Below are positions 1 to 9,295 of a stretch of 64,000 nt of DNA, one piece after another; position 1 is the first letter of the stretch; each line of letters begins with the position of its first letter. The stretch is from Muribaculaceae bacterium. Lineage in GTDB: Bacteria; Bacteroidota; Bacteroidia; Bacteroidales; Muribaculaceae. The stretch is taken from contig JAFYYG010000026.1 of the NCBI GenBank assembly GCA_017557625.1, positions 1-64,000 of the forward strand, given 5' to 3'. Made by a program: the position numbers and the translations under genes. The notes under the pieces were generated by a model that did not search any database, was not told where the DNA came from, and saw only the letters and a list, made by a program, of their open reading frames with translations.

Positions 1-139
1 TCCCACCCTTTTGGAGGAAAACCGACTTGCCGTCGTCGCAAACCCAGAACCTCAGTTCGCCAACATTAAATGTAACATTAGCAGTGGCATTCATGGCGAG
101 CATTGCCATGGTTGCAATTAAAAATATAAATCGTTTCAT
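1..139 (-). CDS. Secreted protein, N-terminal fragment (cut by window edge)
   Basis: Only the first 46 codons are inside the window, read leftward from an ATG at 139. The start is a signal peptide: Met-Lys-Arg, a hydrophobic stretch, then small residues (NATA) at a likely cleavage site. The mature part opens with VTFNVGELRFWVCDDG, which loosely resembles the opening strand of BspA-type leucine-rich-repeat surface proteins. That is a weak guess from a short piece. It lies 51 bp downstream of the amidase gene on the same strand and may share its transcript. Confidence 0.6.
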   Translation of the reverse strand, partial: MKRFIFLIATMAMLAMNATANVTFNVGELRFWVCDDGKSVFLQKGG

Positions 140-190
140 AATAATTATTTATTATATGTTTATGTTGTTTATAAAATCACAGCTTGAGTG

Positions 191-2812
191 TCAATGTTTT
201 ACGGCAACGTGGTGGCTTGACACTTGGTCTCCGCAATACACCTTTAATATATAGTGACCGTCGTTGATGCTTTCCACGTTCATGTAGTTGCCGCCGTTGC
301 GGGCAACGAGGTTGCCGTTCAGGTCATAGAGTTCCACGCCCTGTATGTAGCCCGCTGCGCTTGCCATGATGTAGTCGCTCGAGGGAACGGGGCCCACTTT
401 CACATTGGCGTTGGGAGCTGACTCTGGCGCAGGTTTGATTGCGGGCGCCGCGTTTGTGACTCCAAGCAGGACGTCGTAAACCGCCGTGATGTCGGCTGCG
501 GTGATTTCCCCGTCACCGTTGAGGTCGCCATTCACTATGTTGCTGTCATCGCCGTTGAGCAGGAAGTTGTAAAGCTCAGTGATGTCGCTTGCAGTGACCT
601 CGCCGTCGCCGTTCACATCGCCATAGACCGCTACCGACTTCTGGCTCTTGAGCAGGTTGTCGAGCTTGATGGTAGCACTAGAAATCTTAATGGGGGCTTC
701 GGGATTGTTGCCTATAAATATTGATTCAATCTTGTAGGTCTTGTCGCGCTTTAGGTTTCCTCTGCCTGTGATATAACGCCATCCGTGGAAGTCAATTTTT
801 CCAAAGTCTATGATTTGGTGATCACTGTTATCTGTGCTACTGAGTTGGATATTGATGTCTACATTGCTCATGTCGCCAAAGATGTGCAAAGAGAGTTCTT
901 CGTCACCAGCTATTGTGGCTTCGGAAATGGCAGTGCTGGTAAATTCGTATTGACCACCCTGAGGAGAACATGGATATTTAATTTGCAGCGACTTGCTGCC
1001 AAAGAGCTTGTCGGTCGAGTTGCTGAGCTGAGTGTTTTCAGCGCCGTTAGAGGTTGCTGTCACCATCAAGAAGGTGCTTGCGTCCTCGAAGCCCTCGATT
1101 AATGTTGCATCGGGTTTCTCTTCACCCGCGTCAACAGCGGTGAACTTGTGCACAATGGTCTCAGGCAGGTGGATTCCCGCGGTGTCGCACATTTCATTCA
1201 AGATGGTGAGGGTGTATTCCTCGCCGGGAACCATGGTGCTGGCAACTGGGATGCGTATAAATCCGAATGGGTCAGTGTTCTTGCCAGTCTTAGTGCTGCG
1301 GCGGTTATAAGTCAGAAGGTTTCCGTCCTTGTCGGTGAGGAGTATCTTGTCGTAGTAGTAGCTGTTGTTGAGCATCGAGTCGGTGCGAAGCTCAATAGTG
1401 GCAGCCTTATAGTGAACTGGGTCGCCTTCATGCGGGAAGATGTCAATCACCTCAAGGTGCTTGCGGTAGGTGGTCTTGAACTGTAATGAGAATGGCTCTT
1501 GCAGTCTCATGCCACCGCCATGCTCGGCAGTGGTGTCGAGAGTGACGGTGTAGAGGGTGTTGATGTCGTAGGCGTCATTAGGCTCAAATACCATGCGGTA
1601 GTTGCTGTCCTCCCAGCGGAAGTGGCCCTCTACTGCTGGTTCGATGTGGAATGCGTTTTCGGTGACCTCGGTGTTCATGTCCCAGTTGAACTCGAAAATC
1701 ACGGGGGTGTTGGCTTTGAGAGGCGCGTCGCCCTCGTTCCACACAGGCGAGTAGTTGAGGACTTCGGGAGGTGTCTCGCGCACTCGCGCGAGGTCGAAGT
1801 TGCAGTAGCTGGAGTGGTTAGCCTGGATGGTCACCTGCTTGGTCTGAGAGAAGTAGTGCTCTTGCTCCACCCTTATCTTATAGTTGCCCGGGTCGAGCAT
1901 CTTGAAGGCGTAGATGCCGTTGTAGAGGTCGTCGGTGTAGCAAGTGTCGAGCGGGTTGTCGTTCATGTCAAGCAGGATGACGGTGGCGTTGCACACTGGC
2001 TCGCGGTTGTCGTCGCCAAACATGATGAAATCGTTGAGCACGCGTGGCATGCGGTTGTCGCGGATGTTGCCCGCCACACAACCCTTGCCGAAGAACGAGT
2101 AGCCGAAGTAGTCATCGGCGCCGAGCGAGAAGTTCCAGCCCTCCATCCAGCAGTAGTTGTCGTTCATCAGGCGATAGGTTTCGGGGATGTAGTCGTGGAA
2201 CGAGCCTTCGCTGAGCATCGACACGGCGTTGTTGCCGCGCAGCACGCCCAGTCCGGCATTGTGCCAGTCGGGGTAGAAGGTGAAGTCGCCGGCAATCTGG
2301 TAGTTGCTGGTCCACACGGCGGCGGCGTTCACCTGCAGGCGCTCCATGAGTGTCTGCGAGAGCACATCGCTGTTGGCCACCACTGGCGAACCTGTGTAGC
2401 CGCGGTATAATGCGAGGATGTGGTTGCGGCGTGCCGCCACGCCGGTGGCGTTGCTGTGGATGGCGTAGAAAATGTCGGCACCGCTTTCATTGCACAGTCT
2501 CACGATGGTTGATAGCGGGAGGTCGCTGTTTTCATCATTGGTCACGCGCGACATGCTTGTGGTGTATCCTTTGGCACGTAGGCAGTTGTTGAGGGCGAAG
2601 CCTTTTTTGAGGTTGGAGTTCGACTCCCAGTACCCCGAGGTGTCGCCTGCCGCGAAGGGATAAATCACCACGTTTCGGTCGTCACTCTCATGTCCACCGT
2701 GACCTGGGTTGATATATACGTGTGGCATATAATTGCCACCCACACCGGTTATTGCAGTAACAGTCACTGCAACGGCCATAATCAATGCAAATGTAAGAAA
2801 TGACTTTTTCAT
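191..2812 (-). CDS. Secreted N-acetylmuramoyl-L-alanine amidase with dockerin and T9SS-type tail
   Basis: An 873-aa exported peptidoglycan hydrolase. After a signal peptide, an Amidase_3 domain covers about residues 30-240. The zinc ligands and catalytic acid are visible as H38 (INPGHGG), E63, H119 (AIHSNA) and E202 (SEGSF). This family cuts the bond between MurNAc and the stem peptide. The middle (about 270-600) looks like carboxypeptidase-regulatory and Ig-like folds. A pair of calcium-loop repeats (GDVNGDGE and GDLNGDGE, about 729-784) forms a dockerin-like module. The last 70 residues look like a type A sorting domain for type IX secretion. It starts 14 bp after the TolB-like gene, so the two are probably one operon. 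Dockerin plus sorting tail on an amidase is unusual. Confidence 0.85.
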   Translation of the reverse strand: MKKSFLTFALIMAVAVTVTAITGVGGNYMPHVYINPGHGGHESDDRNVVIYPFAAGDTSGYWESNSNLKKGFALNNCLRAKGYTTSMSRVTNDENSDLPLSTIVRLCNESGADIFYAIHSNATGVAARRNHILALYRGYTGSPVVANSDVLSQTLMERLQVNAAAVWTSNYQIAGDFTFYPDWHNAGLGVLRGNNAVSMLSEGSFHDYIPETYRLMNDNYCWMEGWNFSLGADDYFGYSFFGKGCVAGNIRDNRMPRVLNDFIMFGDDNREPVCNATVILLDMNDNPLDTCYTDDLYNGIYAFKMLDPGNYKIRVEQEHYFSQTKQVTIQANHSSYCNFDLARVRETPPEVLNYSPVWNEGDAPLKANTPVIFEFNWDMNTEVTENAFHIEPAVEGHFRWEDSNYRMVFEPNDAYDINTLYTVTLDTTAEHGGGMRLQEPFSLQFKTTYRKHLEVIDIFPHEGDPVHYKAATIELRTDSMLNNSYYYDKILLTDKDGNLLTYNRRSTKTGKNTDPFGFIRIPVASTMVPGEEYTLTILNEMCDTAGIHLPETIVHKFTAVDAGEEKPDATLIEGFEDASTFLMVTATSNGAENTQLSNSTDKLFGSKSLQIKYPCSPQGGQYEFTSTAISEATIAGDEELSLHIFGDMSNVDINIQLSSTDNSDHQIIDFGKIDFHGWRYITGRGNLKRDKTYKIESIFIGNNPEAPIKISSATIKLDNLLKSQKSVAVYGDVNGDGEVTASDITELYNFLLNGDDSNIVNGDLNGDGEITAADITAVYDVLLGVTNAAPAIKPAPESAPNANVKVGPVPSSDYIMASAAGYIQGVELYDLNGNLVARNGGNYMNVESINDGHYILKVYCGDQVSSHHVAVKH

Positions 2813-2826
2813 GATGTGTTGCAGTG

Positions 2827-3717
2827 TTATTCGTTAATGTCTATTGTTATCATTGTAATGTTGCCGTCGATGGTGGTGTAGGCAATCTTGCCGCCGCCCG
2901 AGGTTGGCTGCATGGTCATCGACGTTTTTGGGGTCAACTCATGGCGGAATGTGCCATCGGCTTTAAGCAACAGAATCTGCGACGAGGTGAACTGGTAGCC
3001 GTCGTCGCTGGCGTTCTGGGCAACGAGGTAGTCGTTGTTGTACCAACACGGCATCTCGTAATTGCCTAGCTCGGAGAGAACCTTGCCTTGAAGGTTGGTG
3101 ACGATGATTCCCTTGCCAGCAGCGAAGAAGGCAATCTTGTCGCCTTTAGGCGAAACCGACGACCACAGGTAGCCGGCATAGCTCTCAACGGGGGTGTAGC
3201 GGTTCTCCTTGCCGTTGATGTTCACCACCAACTGCGAACCTGTGGTATAGACACTCACGCCGCGGTTGCTGGCGGTGGCAAAGGTGTGCTTCTCGCCGTT
3301 CATCGCTACGCCTTTAGTGCCAGTCTCGAGGTGCACGGCGCCGTGCTGCGCCTCAAGCACCACGTCGTTAGTCTGGCGGGTCATGTCGTAGCGCATTCCA
3401 GTGCGGAACACCAGGCGGCTTTGCTCGTCAACCTTGCTGGTGATGTAATACACTTGTCCGTCGTTGCTCCATTTGGCATCAAATCCCGCGCCGTTCTGGT
3501 CGCTGATGATTGTGACGGCTTGCGTGTTCAGGTCAAGCATCTTCAACCCGTGAGCATCGACATCGCTGTAGAGCAATCGGTCGCCGCTCGCGTTCAGAGT
3601 GGGGTAGAAGGCCGCCTCAACGCCCCTCAGCAGCGGAGTGCTCGATGTCACCTTCACTTGCTGAGCCGAGCCTATCAGCACCCACGCCCCAAGGAGTAAT
3701 AGTAAAGTTCTTTTCAT
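2827..3717 (-). CDS. Secreted TolB-like beta-propeller protein
   Basis: A 296-aa exported protein with an N-terminal signal peptide (MKRTLLLLLGAWVLIGSAQ). The rest consists of repeated short strands typical of WD40-like/PD40 blades of the TolB kind, for example YPTLNASGDRLLYS and DAKWSNDGQVYYIT. No catalytic motif is visible. Such propellers usually bind protein or glycan partners in the periplasm or at the surface. It is the first gene of a two-gene unit with the amidase, so a role in steering or sensing wall remodelling is plausible but inferred. A good promoter lies upstream at 3768-3798. Confidence 0.7.
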   Translation of the reverse strand: MKRTLLLLLGAWVLIGSAQQVKVTSSTPLLRGVEAAFYPTLNASGDRLLYSDVDAHGLKMLDLNTQAVTIISDQNGAGFDAKWSNDGQVYYITSKVDEQSRLVFRTGMRYDMTRQTNDVVLEAQHGAVHLETGTKGVAMNGEKHTFATASNRGVSVYTTGSQLVVNINGKENRYTPVESYAGYLWSSVSPKGDKIAFFAAGKGIIVTNLQGKVLSELGNYEMPCWYNNDYLVAQNASDDGYQFTSSQILLLKADGTFRHELTPKTSMTMQPTSGGGKIAYTTIDGNITMITIDINE

Positions 3718-3767
3718 TGTTTGGATATTTTTAATGTTAGTTTTTTCACTGGTTTTGTATGTTTTTG

Positions 3768-3798
3768 CAAAATTAGTGCAAGTTGAGGACAGAACAAA
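3768..3798 (-). promoter_or_regulatory. Promoter of TolB-like/amidase operon
   Basis: On the minus strand, TTTG (3798-3795) is followed after 19 bp by TAATTTTG (3775-3768). This matches the Bacteroidota -33/-7 consensus. The start codon is 51 bp downstream. The rest of the 293-bp gap to the AraC gene is A+T-rich and shows nothing else I can support. Confidence 0.7.
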
Positions 3799-4010
3799 AT
3801 GAAAAACGAAGTTTTTTCATTTTTTATGCCTCGACGCAGCCTAATTTATCCAAAGATAAATGTAAAAAACGAAAAAAGTAAATTTCATGACTTTTCTTTT
3901 CTCAATTATGAAAATGACCGCTATTTGAAAATAATCAAACGAATAAAAACGATAAGAAATAACCACCTAATGACCGATTTGGGTTTATCCGATTCGCAAA
4001 TGCTATAGCT

Positions 4011-4895
4011 TTAGCTGTTTCTGTATTCCATAGGTGTCATCCCGAGATGTCCTTTAACGTATTTCCCGAAGAAGGATGTGTTGGTGAAGCCCACTCGGTT
4101 GCACACTTGCTTGATGCTCAGGTCGGTTTTTTTCAGGTAGAAACGAATGTCCTCAAGCACTTGTTCTCTAATCCACTCACTGGCTGTCTTTCCCGATATT
4201 TTCTTGCAAATCGAGGTGAGGTGCTTGGGTGAGATGCACAGTTCACTGGCGTAATAGTCCACAGGTCGGTATTTTACCTCACTGTTGTGCAACATCTCAA
4301 GAAATCGTTGGAAGTGGGAGTTCGACAATTTTGTTTCTTCGTTAAGATGCTCATCGGGCAGCATCATCTTCATCTTCCCGCACAAAGTGAGAATCCCTGT
4401 GGTAAGAATAGACTGAATTATCTCGATTCCGAAAGGATTTTCATGTCTGCGTTCAACAGCACTGTTAAGCATATCATAGAACATTGATAACATCTCCAAG
4501 TAATCATTATCAAGCGTTATGACATGGTGGTGGTGAATATACATAACATCATTCCATATCACCATCTTCTCTCGAAGCAGACTCTGTAGAATGCTGTTGG
4601 TGAGGAATAGAGCCTTCAGGTTAAAGTCAGGACTTACCATGATATCAGTTATCAGTACATTCTGCGGGATTATCGCCACTTGGTTTTTCGATAATGATAA
4701 TTGCATATTATTCATCCTTGCTTGAATTTTTCCATCGGTGCAAATCATTATCACATTCATCGCAATGTGGGCGGCATTAATCTCGGCAAACTTTTGAATG
4801 CTGTCAACAATCACCATGTCGTTGTCGGAGTAGCCAATTTTCACCTCCTCCTTTTCGGCTAATGATTGAAATGTTATTTCCTCGTTTCGGCTCAT
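4011..4895 (-). CDS. AraC-family transcriptional regulator
   Basis: A 294-aa DNA-binding regulator. The C-terminal 100 residues form the two helix-turn-helix motifs of the AraC/XylS family (ELCISPKHLTSICKKISG, then VCNRVGFTNTSFFGKYVKG). They are followed by the typical P-M-E-Y-R ending. The N-terminal 170 residues would be the cupin-like sensing and dimerisation domain; no ligand can be read from the sequence. It is transcribed away from the first BspA-like gene across a 492-bp gap, so it is a candidate regulator of that gene and perhaps of itself. Regulators of this kind often respond to host or sugar signals in gut Bacteroidales, but that is inference. Confidence 0.85.
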   Translation of the reverse strand: MSRNEEITFQSLAEKEEVKIGYSDNDMVIVDSIQKFAEINAAHIAMNVIMICTDGKIQARMNNMQLSLSKNQVAIIPQNVLITDIMVSPDFNLKALFLTNSILQSLLREKMVIWNDVMYIHHHHVITLDNDYLEMLSMFYDMLNSAVERRHENPFGIEIIQSILTTGILTLCGKMKMMLPDEHLNEETKLSNSHFQRFLEMLHNSEVKYRPVDYYASELCISPKHLTSICKKISGKTASEWIREQVLEDIRFYLKKTDLSIKQVCNRVGFTNTSFFGKYVKGHLGMTPMEYRNS

Positions 4896-5225
4896 TTTTT
4901 TCTATTTTTGTTGCAAAAGTAATAAAACCTGATAGAATACGACGTTTTATTTGAACATTATTTTGTTCCATTTATAACCTTGAGCAAAATTCAACGCATT
5001 TTCGGACAAATTAAACACGCGAAATGGACATTATATTAATACTTTTGCGCATGTTATCTAATGTGAGTTTGACGAAATATCTATCTTTGAAACAATGTAT
5101 CAGCAAGCTTATTTAAGCCGTTGGAGAGTAGAGGTAGAGGCTTACATGTTGCGGCGTTTCATTGAATTCACCGTTTTTGTCAGACGATTAATTACGATAA
5201 AAAAAAACGAGCGCGGCCTAATTTT

Positions 5226-5300
5226 GAGAGAACAAAGTGGAGTTGCGGCTTTAGTGACAAATCGTGGAAATTTGTGGTTTTTGCACAATTTGCCGTTTTT
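5226..5300 (+). repeat. Shared 75-bp upstream element, copy 1
   Basis: This 75-bp stretch matches 9296-9370 at 68 of 75 positions with no gaps. In both places it ends 11 bp before the -33 TTTG of a BspA-like gene. It contains a dyad, ACAAAT - 7 nt - ATTTGT, at 5257-5275. Conserved position and dyad suggest an operator. The third BspA-like gene lacks it. Confidence 0.7.
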
Positions 5301-5311
5301 CTTTTAAAATC

Positions 5312-5343
5312 TTTGCATTTGTCCTTTCTTTTCTTTATATTTG
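5312..5343 (+). promoter_or_regulatory. Promoter of bspA-like gene 1
   Basis: TTTG at 5312-5315 and TATATTTG at 5336-5343 are separated by 20 bp, an ideal Bacteroidota promoter. The expected transcript start is about 5350, giving a leader of about 40 nt. Confidence 0.8.
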
Positions 5344-5387
5344 CAGCCAAAAGAGCAATTAACTAACAATCCATAAAATAAAGCATT

Positions 5388-8300
5388 ATGAAAAAGATTC
5401 TACTTCTTCTTGTGGCGATGCTTGCCACAACCACCGTGTGGGCTGCGGCCACGGACTTCATCACCGACGTGATGGTGATTGGCGGCTCGAAAAGCGAGGT
5501 GAACAACCTGAAGACGACTTACATGAATCAAGGCTGGTTGTTCATCGACCAGGACTTGAACGCGGGCTGTGGCTCGGGCAGCGACTACATCTACATGCTC
5601 TACAAGACGGGTGATAACACGAGTCAGGATGCCGGCGCGTTTATCACCGACTTCTACATCAGCACCGAAAGCGGCACCGTCCCCGACAATTTCGTACACA
5701 ATGGCCGCACCTATACCCTTGTGCCCTACGACGGCAGCACCTATTTCAAGAACAACAAGGGAGACCTTAACAGCCACTGTGGCTCGGGCAGCGCCTATAT
5801 CCACCTCTATTACCTCAAGGACGACAATGTGAATTACAGGTCCACCGCCGTCACTTCCATCACTTTCAACGACACCCAGAGCTGGGCCATTGGAGCGAAT
5901 GGTGGCACCACAGGCTATGACCTGAACACTGGTGCCGGCGGCGATTATATCTACATGCACACCGCCACTGCCGCAAAGGGGTGGACGGTCGCCATAGACT
6001 CCAACAGCAGCCAGTGCATCATCACAGGGTATCAAGGCACCAAGACCAATAAGAGCTCTCTTACCGTGCCGCTCTATATCGACGGAGCGAAGGTGGCGAA
6101 CTTCGATGGCTTGGACTTCAGCGAGTTCACCAAACTTGAGACTCTGGCTTTCAATGATAACACCATAATCAGCCAAATGCCGTCGATGCAGGGATGCTCC
6201 AAGTTCAAGCATGTCAATACGGGCAGCGCCGCCGACAAGACCCCGAATTCTATGACAAGCATCCCGGCTTCGGCCTTCGTGGGCACGGCCATCGAGAATA
6301 TCACGCTACCGTCGGTCACAAGTGTCGGTGCCAATGCGTTTCAGGGATGCGGCACACTGAATAGTGTGATATTTATTCTATCAAATGTCACGATTGGTGA
6401 TGGCGCTTTCTCTTTCATTGTAAAAGCAGGAGGCGCAATGTGCCAAATCACTTATCGAGGCTCAATTGATAAATGGAACGGCATGATGGTCATGTGTTCG
6501 CCAAGCGTGATTGTTAATGGCACTAGCACTAGTGGAAACAGCGCATGGTATTGCGGCTGGTGCGGTGGAGGTTCCTCAAGCAGCTATAACCGTCTCTTCT
6601 GGAAACTCGATGCCGCCGGACAGTTGAAAATAGATTGCGCCGACAACAGTTGGACCAATCATCTCTCCGACCAGGTCATTGTCATGAAGGAATGGAATAA
6701 AAATTTAGTAAAATCTCTCACTCTTGACCATGTTTACTCTTTCGGAGTTCAGGAATTCAGCAATCATGCCAATCTGAAGAATGTGTATATCAACCCCACT
6801 TTGAATTCCATAGGCAGTAGTGCATTCTCGGGTTGTAACTCTTTGACTGATGTGTGGTTCGACGGTACACAGGCGCAGTGGGCCGATGTGGCGAAGGGGA
6901 GCAGCTGGAAGCCCGATGCCACTAATGAGCATTGGCGCTGCACTGTGACTTTCAACGCCAACGGACACGGCACCGCTCCCGCATCTCAGACACTCTGGAG
7001 CAACTATGACAAGGCGACAGTACCCACTCCACCAACGGCCGCTGCCCACTCCTTCCAGGGATGGTTCACTGAGGCAGCCTGCACCAACCCATGGGATTTC
7101 AACACGGTAGTTCCTGGCGACATGACGCTTTATGCCAAATGGGTGCTACGTTACACCTTCGACACCACAACTGGCGAGCTGAAACTCCTTTGGGGCGAGT
7201 TCAACAGTGGCAACAAGTGGGGAGACGATGTCCCTGCCGAGGCAGTCAAGAGCGTCACCGCCACCAGCCAGGTGAGCTTCACCGGCGACTGCTCGGGACT
7301 GTTCTATGGCTTTACCTTTTGCACGAGCATGGATTTGGACAGTGTAAACACCAGCATTGTAACCAATATGAGCAGAATGTTCGAAAACTGCGGAGGTGGC
7401 CTCACCTTGTTCAATATCTCAAGATGGGACACCGGCAATGTCACTAACATGAAAGGGATGTTCGAATATTGTTCGATTTCAACCTCCATTAACAACCCTT
7501 TCAATATCTCAAACTGGAACACCAGCAATGTTACAGATATGAGCGACATGTTCCATGGCTGTATATTTAACACACACTCTCTCGACATATCAAACTGGGA
7601 CACCGGCAAAGTTACTACAATGAGGGATATGTTTTTTCACTTATCTTGCAACCAACCGCTTGACCTATCGGGCTGGAACACAAGCAATGTCACCGACATG
7701 TCAGGCATGTTTAATTCCTGCACTATCACCCCATCGATCAGCATAACAGGCTGGGACACCGACAAGGTCACCGATATGAGTGGCATGTTCAATGGCTGCG
7801 CTGGTCTAACCACCATCTATGCTTCCACAAGCTGGAATGCAGGGGATATAGAGTATTCATCTGCCATGTTCACTGCTTGCTCAAAGTTGGTTGGCGGCAT
7901 GGGCACCACCTTCGACAGCAACTATATAGACAAGACCTATGCCCGCATCGACCGCGGCACTGCCGACCCGGGCTACTTCACGGGCGTGTTCACCCTCACC
8001 CTGCCCAAGAATGTGACCGCCGCGGCGACACCTGTCTTCACGCTTGGCGACACCACCAGCTACTACACCGCCGGCACCACCGTGACCCTTACCTACACTG
8101 GCGATGTGCCTGCTGAGTACTGTCATTTCTTTGTCAACGGTGAGGAAATCAATGGCAACACTTTCCAGATGCCGTTAGATGATGTAATTGTCACTGTTGG
8201 TGGTCCACGCTACGTCTTCGATAGCGAGACCGGCGAGCTGAAACTCCTCTGGGGCGAGTTCAACAGTGCCAACAAGTGGGGCGACGATGTCCCCCCACAT

Positions 8301-8984
8301 GCTGTCAAGAGCGTTACCGCCACTAGCGAAGTAAGCTTCACAGGCGACTGCTGGCAGATGTTCTATGATTTCTGTTATTGCGAGAGCATGGATTTGAGCA
8401 AGGTCAACACCAGCAATGCCACCAATACGGGCTTTATGTTCCAGGAATGCGCGAACCTTACCTCGCTTGACCTCTCGGGTTGGAACACTTCCCGCGTCAC
8501 CGAAACGCGCGGCATGTTCTACTGCTGCGAAAAACTTTCTAAGCTCGACATCTCAAGCTTTAGCACAGCCAGCGTTAGAGATATGAGATATATGTTCTCT
8601 TACTGCATTAGATTGACCACCATCTATGTTGGCTCAGAGTGGAGCACCGAGAGCGTCACCCAATCAGATGAAATGTTCCGTTGGTGCCATATGCTGGTGG
8701 GTGGCATGGGCACCACCTTCGATGAGAACCATATCGATATGGAATATGCCCACATCGATGGCGGTCCCGAGAGTCCCGGCTACTTCACCGACAAGAATGC
8801 CGTGGTAGTCGTGCCTGGCGACGTGGACGGCGACGGATACGTGACTACAGTTGACATCACCGCCATCTACAACTACCTGCTCAGCGGCGATACTACCTTT
8901 ATCGCCACCAGCGATGTCGATGGCGACGGATTTATCACCACAACCGATATTACAGTGATTTACAATATCCTGCTGGGCAATTAG
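5388..8984 (+). CDS. Giant BspA-like surface protein 1 (beta-prism-like repeats, LRR, DUF285, dockerin)
   Basis: A 1198-aa exported protein with signal peptide 1-20. Residues 24-192 hold three related units, each ending in a DLN-x-G-x-G-x-DYIY-like motif (near 56-71, 126-141 and 178-191), as in a three-fold beta-prism. Next come leucine-rich BspA segments (about 230-330 and 440-490), then a Listeria-Bacteroides (Flg_new/InlB-like) repeat at about 518-586. Two DUF285 modules with 24-25-residue units (LSGWNTSNVTDMSGMF) follow, separated by a beta-rich linker at about 866-940. The end is a dockerin-like pair of calcium loops (1142-1198). Unlike the amidase it has no obvious type IX tail. BspA relatives bind host or bacterial surfaces; the ligand here is unknown. 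Confidence 0.85.
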   Translation: MKKILLLLVAMLATTTVWAAATDFITDVMVIGGSKSEVNNLKTTYMNQGWLFIDQDLNAGCGSGSDYIYMLYKTGDNTSQDAGAFITDFYISTESGTVPDNFVHNGRTYTLVPYDGSTYFKNNKGDLNSHCGSGSAYIHLYYLKDDNVNYRSTAVTSITFNDTQSWAIGANGGTTGYDLNTGAGGDYIYMHTATAAKGWTVAIDSNSSQCIITGYQGTKTNKSSLTVPLYIDGAKVANFDGLDFSEFTKLETLAFNDNTIISQMPSMQGCSKFKHVNTGSAADKTPNSMTSIPASAFVGTAIENITLPSVTSVGANAFQGCGTLNSVIFILSNVTIGDGAFSFIVKAGGAMCQITYRGSIDKWNGMMVMCSPSVIVNGTSTSGNSAWYCGWCGGGSSSSYNRLFWKLDAAGQLKIDCADNSWTNHLSDQVIVMKEWNKNLVKSLTLDHVYSFGVQEFSNHANLKNVYINPTLNSIGSSAFSGCNSLTDVWFDGTQAQWADVAKGSSWKPDATNEHWRCTVTFNANGHGTAPASQTLWSNYDKATVPTPPTAAAHSFQGWFTEAACTNPWDFNTVVPGDMTLYAKWVLRYTFDTTTGELKLLWGEFNSGNKWGDDVPAEAVKSVTATSQVSFTGDCSGLFYGFTFCTSMDLDSVNTSIVTNMSRMFENCGGGLTLFNISRWDTGNVTNMKGMFEYCSISTSINNPFNISNWNTSNVTDMSDMFHGCIFNTHSLDISNWDTGKVTTMRDMFFHLSCNQPLDLSGWNTSNVTDMSGMFNSCTITPSISITGWDTDKVTDMSGMFNGCAGLTTIYASTSWNAGDIEYSSAMFTACSKLVGGMGTTFDSNYIDKTYARIDRGTADPGYFTGVFTLTLPKNVTAAATPVFTLGDTTSYYTAGTTVTLTYTGDVPAEYCHFFVNGEEINGNTFQMPLDDVIVTVGGPRYVFDSETGELKLLWGEFNSANKWGDDVPPHAVKSVTATSEVSFTGDCWQMFYDFCYCESMDLSKVNTSNATNTGFMFQECANLTSLDLSGWNTSRVTETRGMFYCCEKLSKLDISSFSTASVRDMRYMFSYCIRLTTIYVGSEWSTESVTQSDEMFRWCHMLVGGMGTTFDENHIDMEYAHIDGGPESPGYFTDKNAVVVVPGDVDGDGYVTTVDITAIYNYLLSGDTTFIATSDVDGDGFITTTDITVIYNILLGN

Positions 8985-9047
8985 TCAATGCACAATGCTC
9001 AATGCATAATGCACAATGCTCAATGCACAATGCATAATGCATAATTT
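8985..9047 (+). repeat. Heptad array of NNAATGC units
   Basis: Nine contiguous 7-bp units begin on the base after the stop codon of bspA-like gene 1: TCAATGC, ACAATGC, TCAATGC, ATAATGC, ACAATGC and so on. Eight units fit NNAATGC exactly. The array runs straight into a terminator hairpin at 9048. Confidence 0.9.
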
Positions 9048-9070
9048 AGCGCCCTTCGGGGCGCTTTTTG
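9048..9070 (+). terminator. Rho-independent terminator after bspA-like gene 1
   Basis: A perfect 7-bp stem (AGCGCCC and GGGCGCT) closes a TTCG tetraloop and is followed by a T run. It lies 64 bp after the stop codon. Confidence 0.85.
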
Positions 9071-9295
9071 TTCCCCCTCGTTGGTTTTACCGCTTTGCTA
9101 GTTTGCCGCTTCGCTGGGCATTAGATACCAGAAGGTCGCGCTACGCGCTCAAAATTGAATAAAAATTGAAATGAAAATTATTCAACATATTTGTTTCGGC
9201 GGCTATGAAATTTTTTTTAAAAATTTTGATATAATTTTAAGCGCAGCGCCCACCGAGCCTCAAGGGCTTTTCGACATCGTTAGATGCAACTTTTC

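Larger units (their letters stand above)
4896..5387. other. Divergent intergenic region upstream of bspA-like gene 1
   Basis: A 492-bp A+T-rich gap. It holds a -7 box for the AraC gene on the minus strand (TACTTTTG, 4921-4914). It also has plus-strand -7-like boxes at 5040-5047 and 5082-5089 without good -33 partners, the 75-bp shared leader element (5226-5300) and the promoter of bspA-like gene 1 (5312-5343). A possible 70-codon reading frame at 5095-5307 looks non-coding. Confidence 0.5.

Noticed and set aside
1499..2410. A 303-codon open frame on the plus strand
   Set aside because: It lies wholly antisense to the amidase, is dominated by Val/His/Ala from reversed codons and has no fold or signal. 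It is a shadow of the G+C-rich coding strand.
3799..4008. A 69-codon open frame in the AT-rich gap before the AraC gene
   Set aside because: It overlaps the promoter of the TolB-like gene, is rich in Lys/Phe/Ile as expected by chance in A+T-rich DNA, and lacks any promoter of its own.
5095..5307. A 70-codon open frame starting just after a TATCTTTG box
   Set aside because: It runs through the shared upstream element and into the promoter of bspA-like gene 1. The matching element at 9296 has no equivalent frame, so selection is on DNA, not protein.
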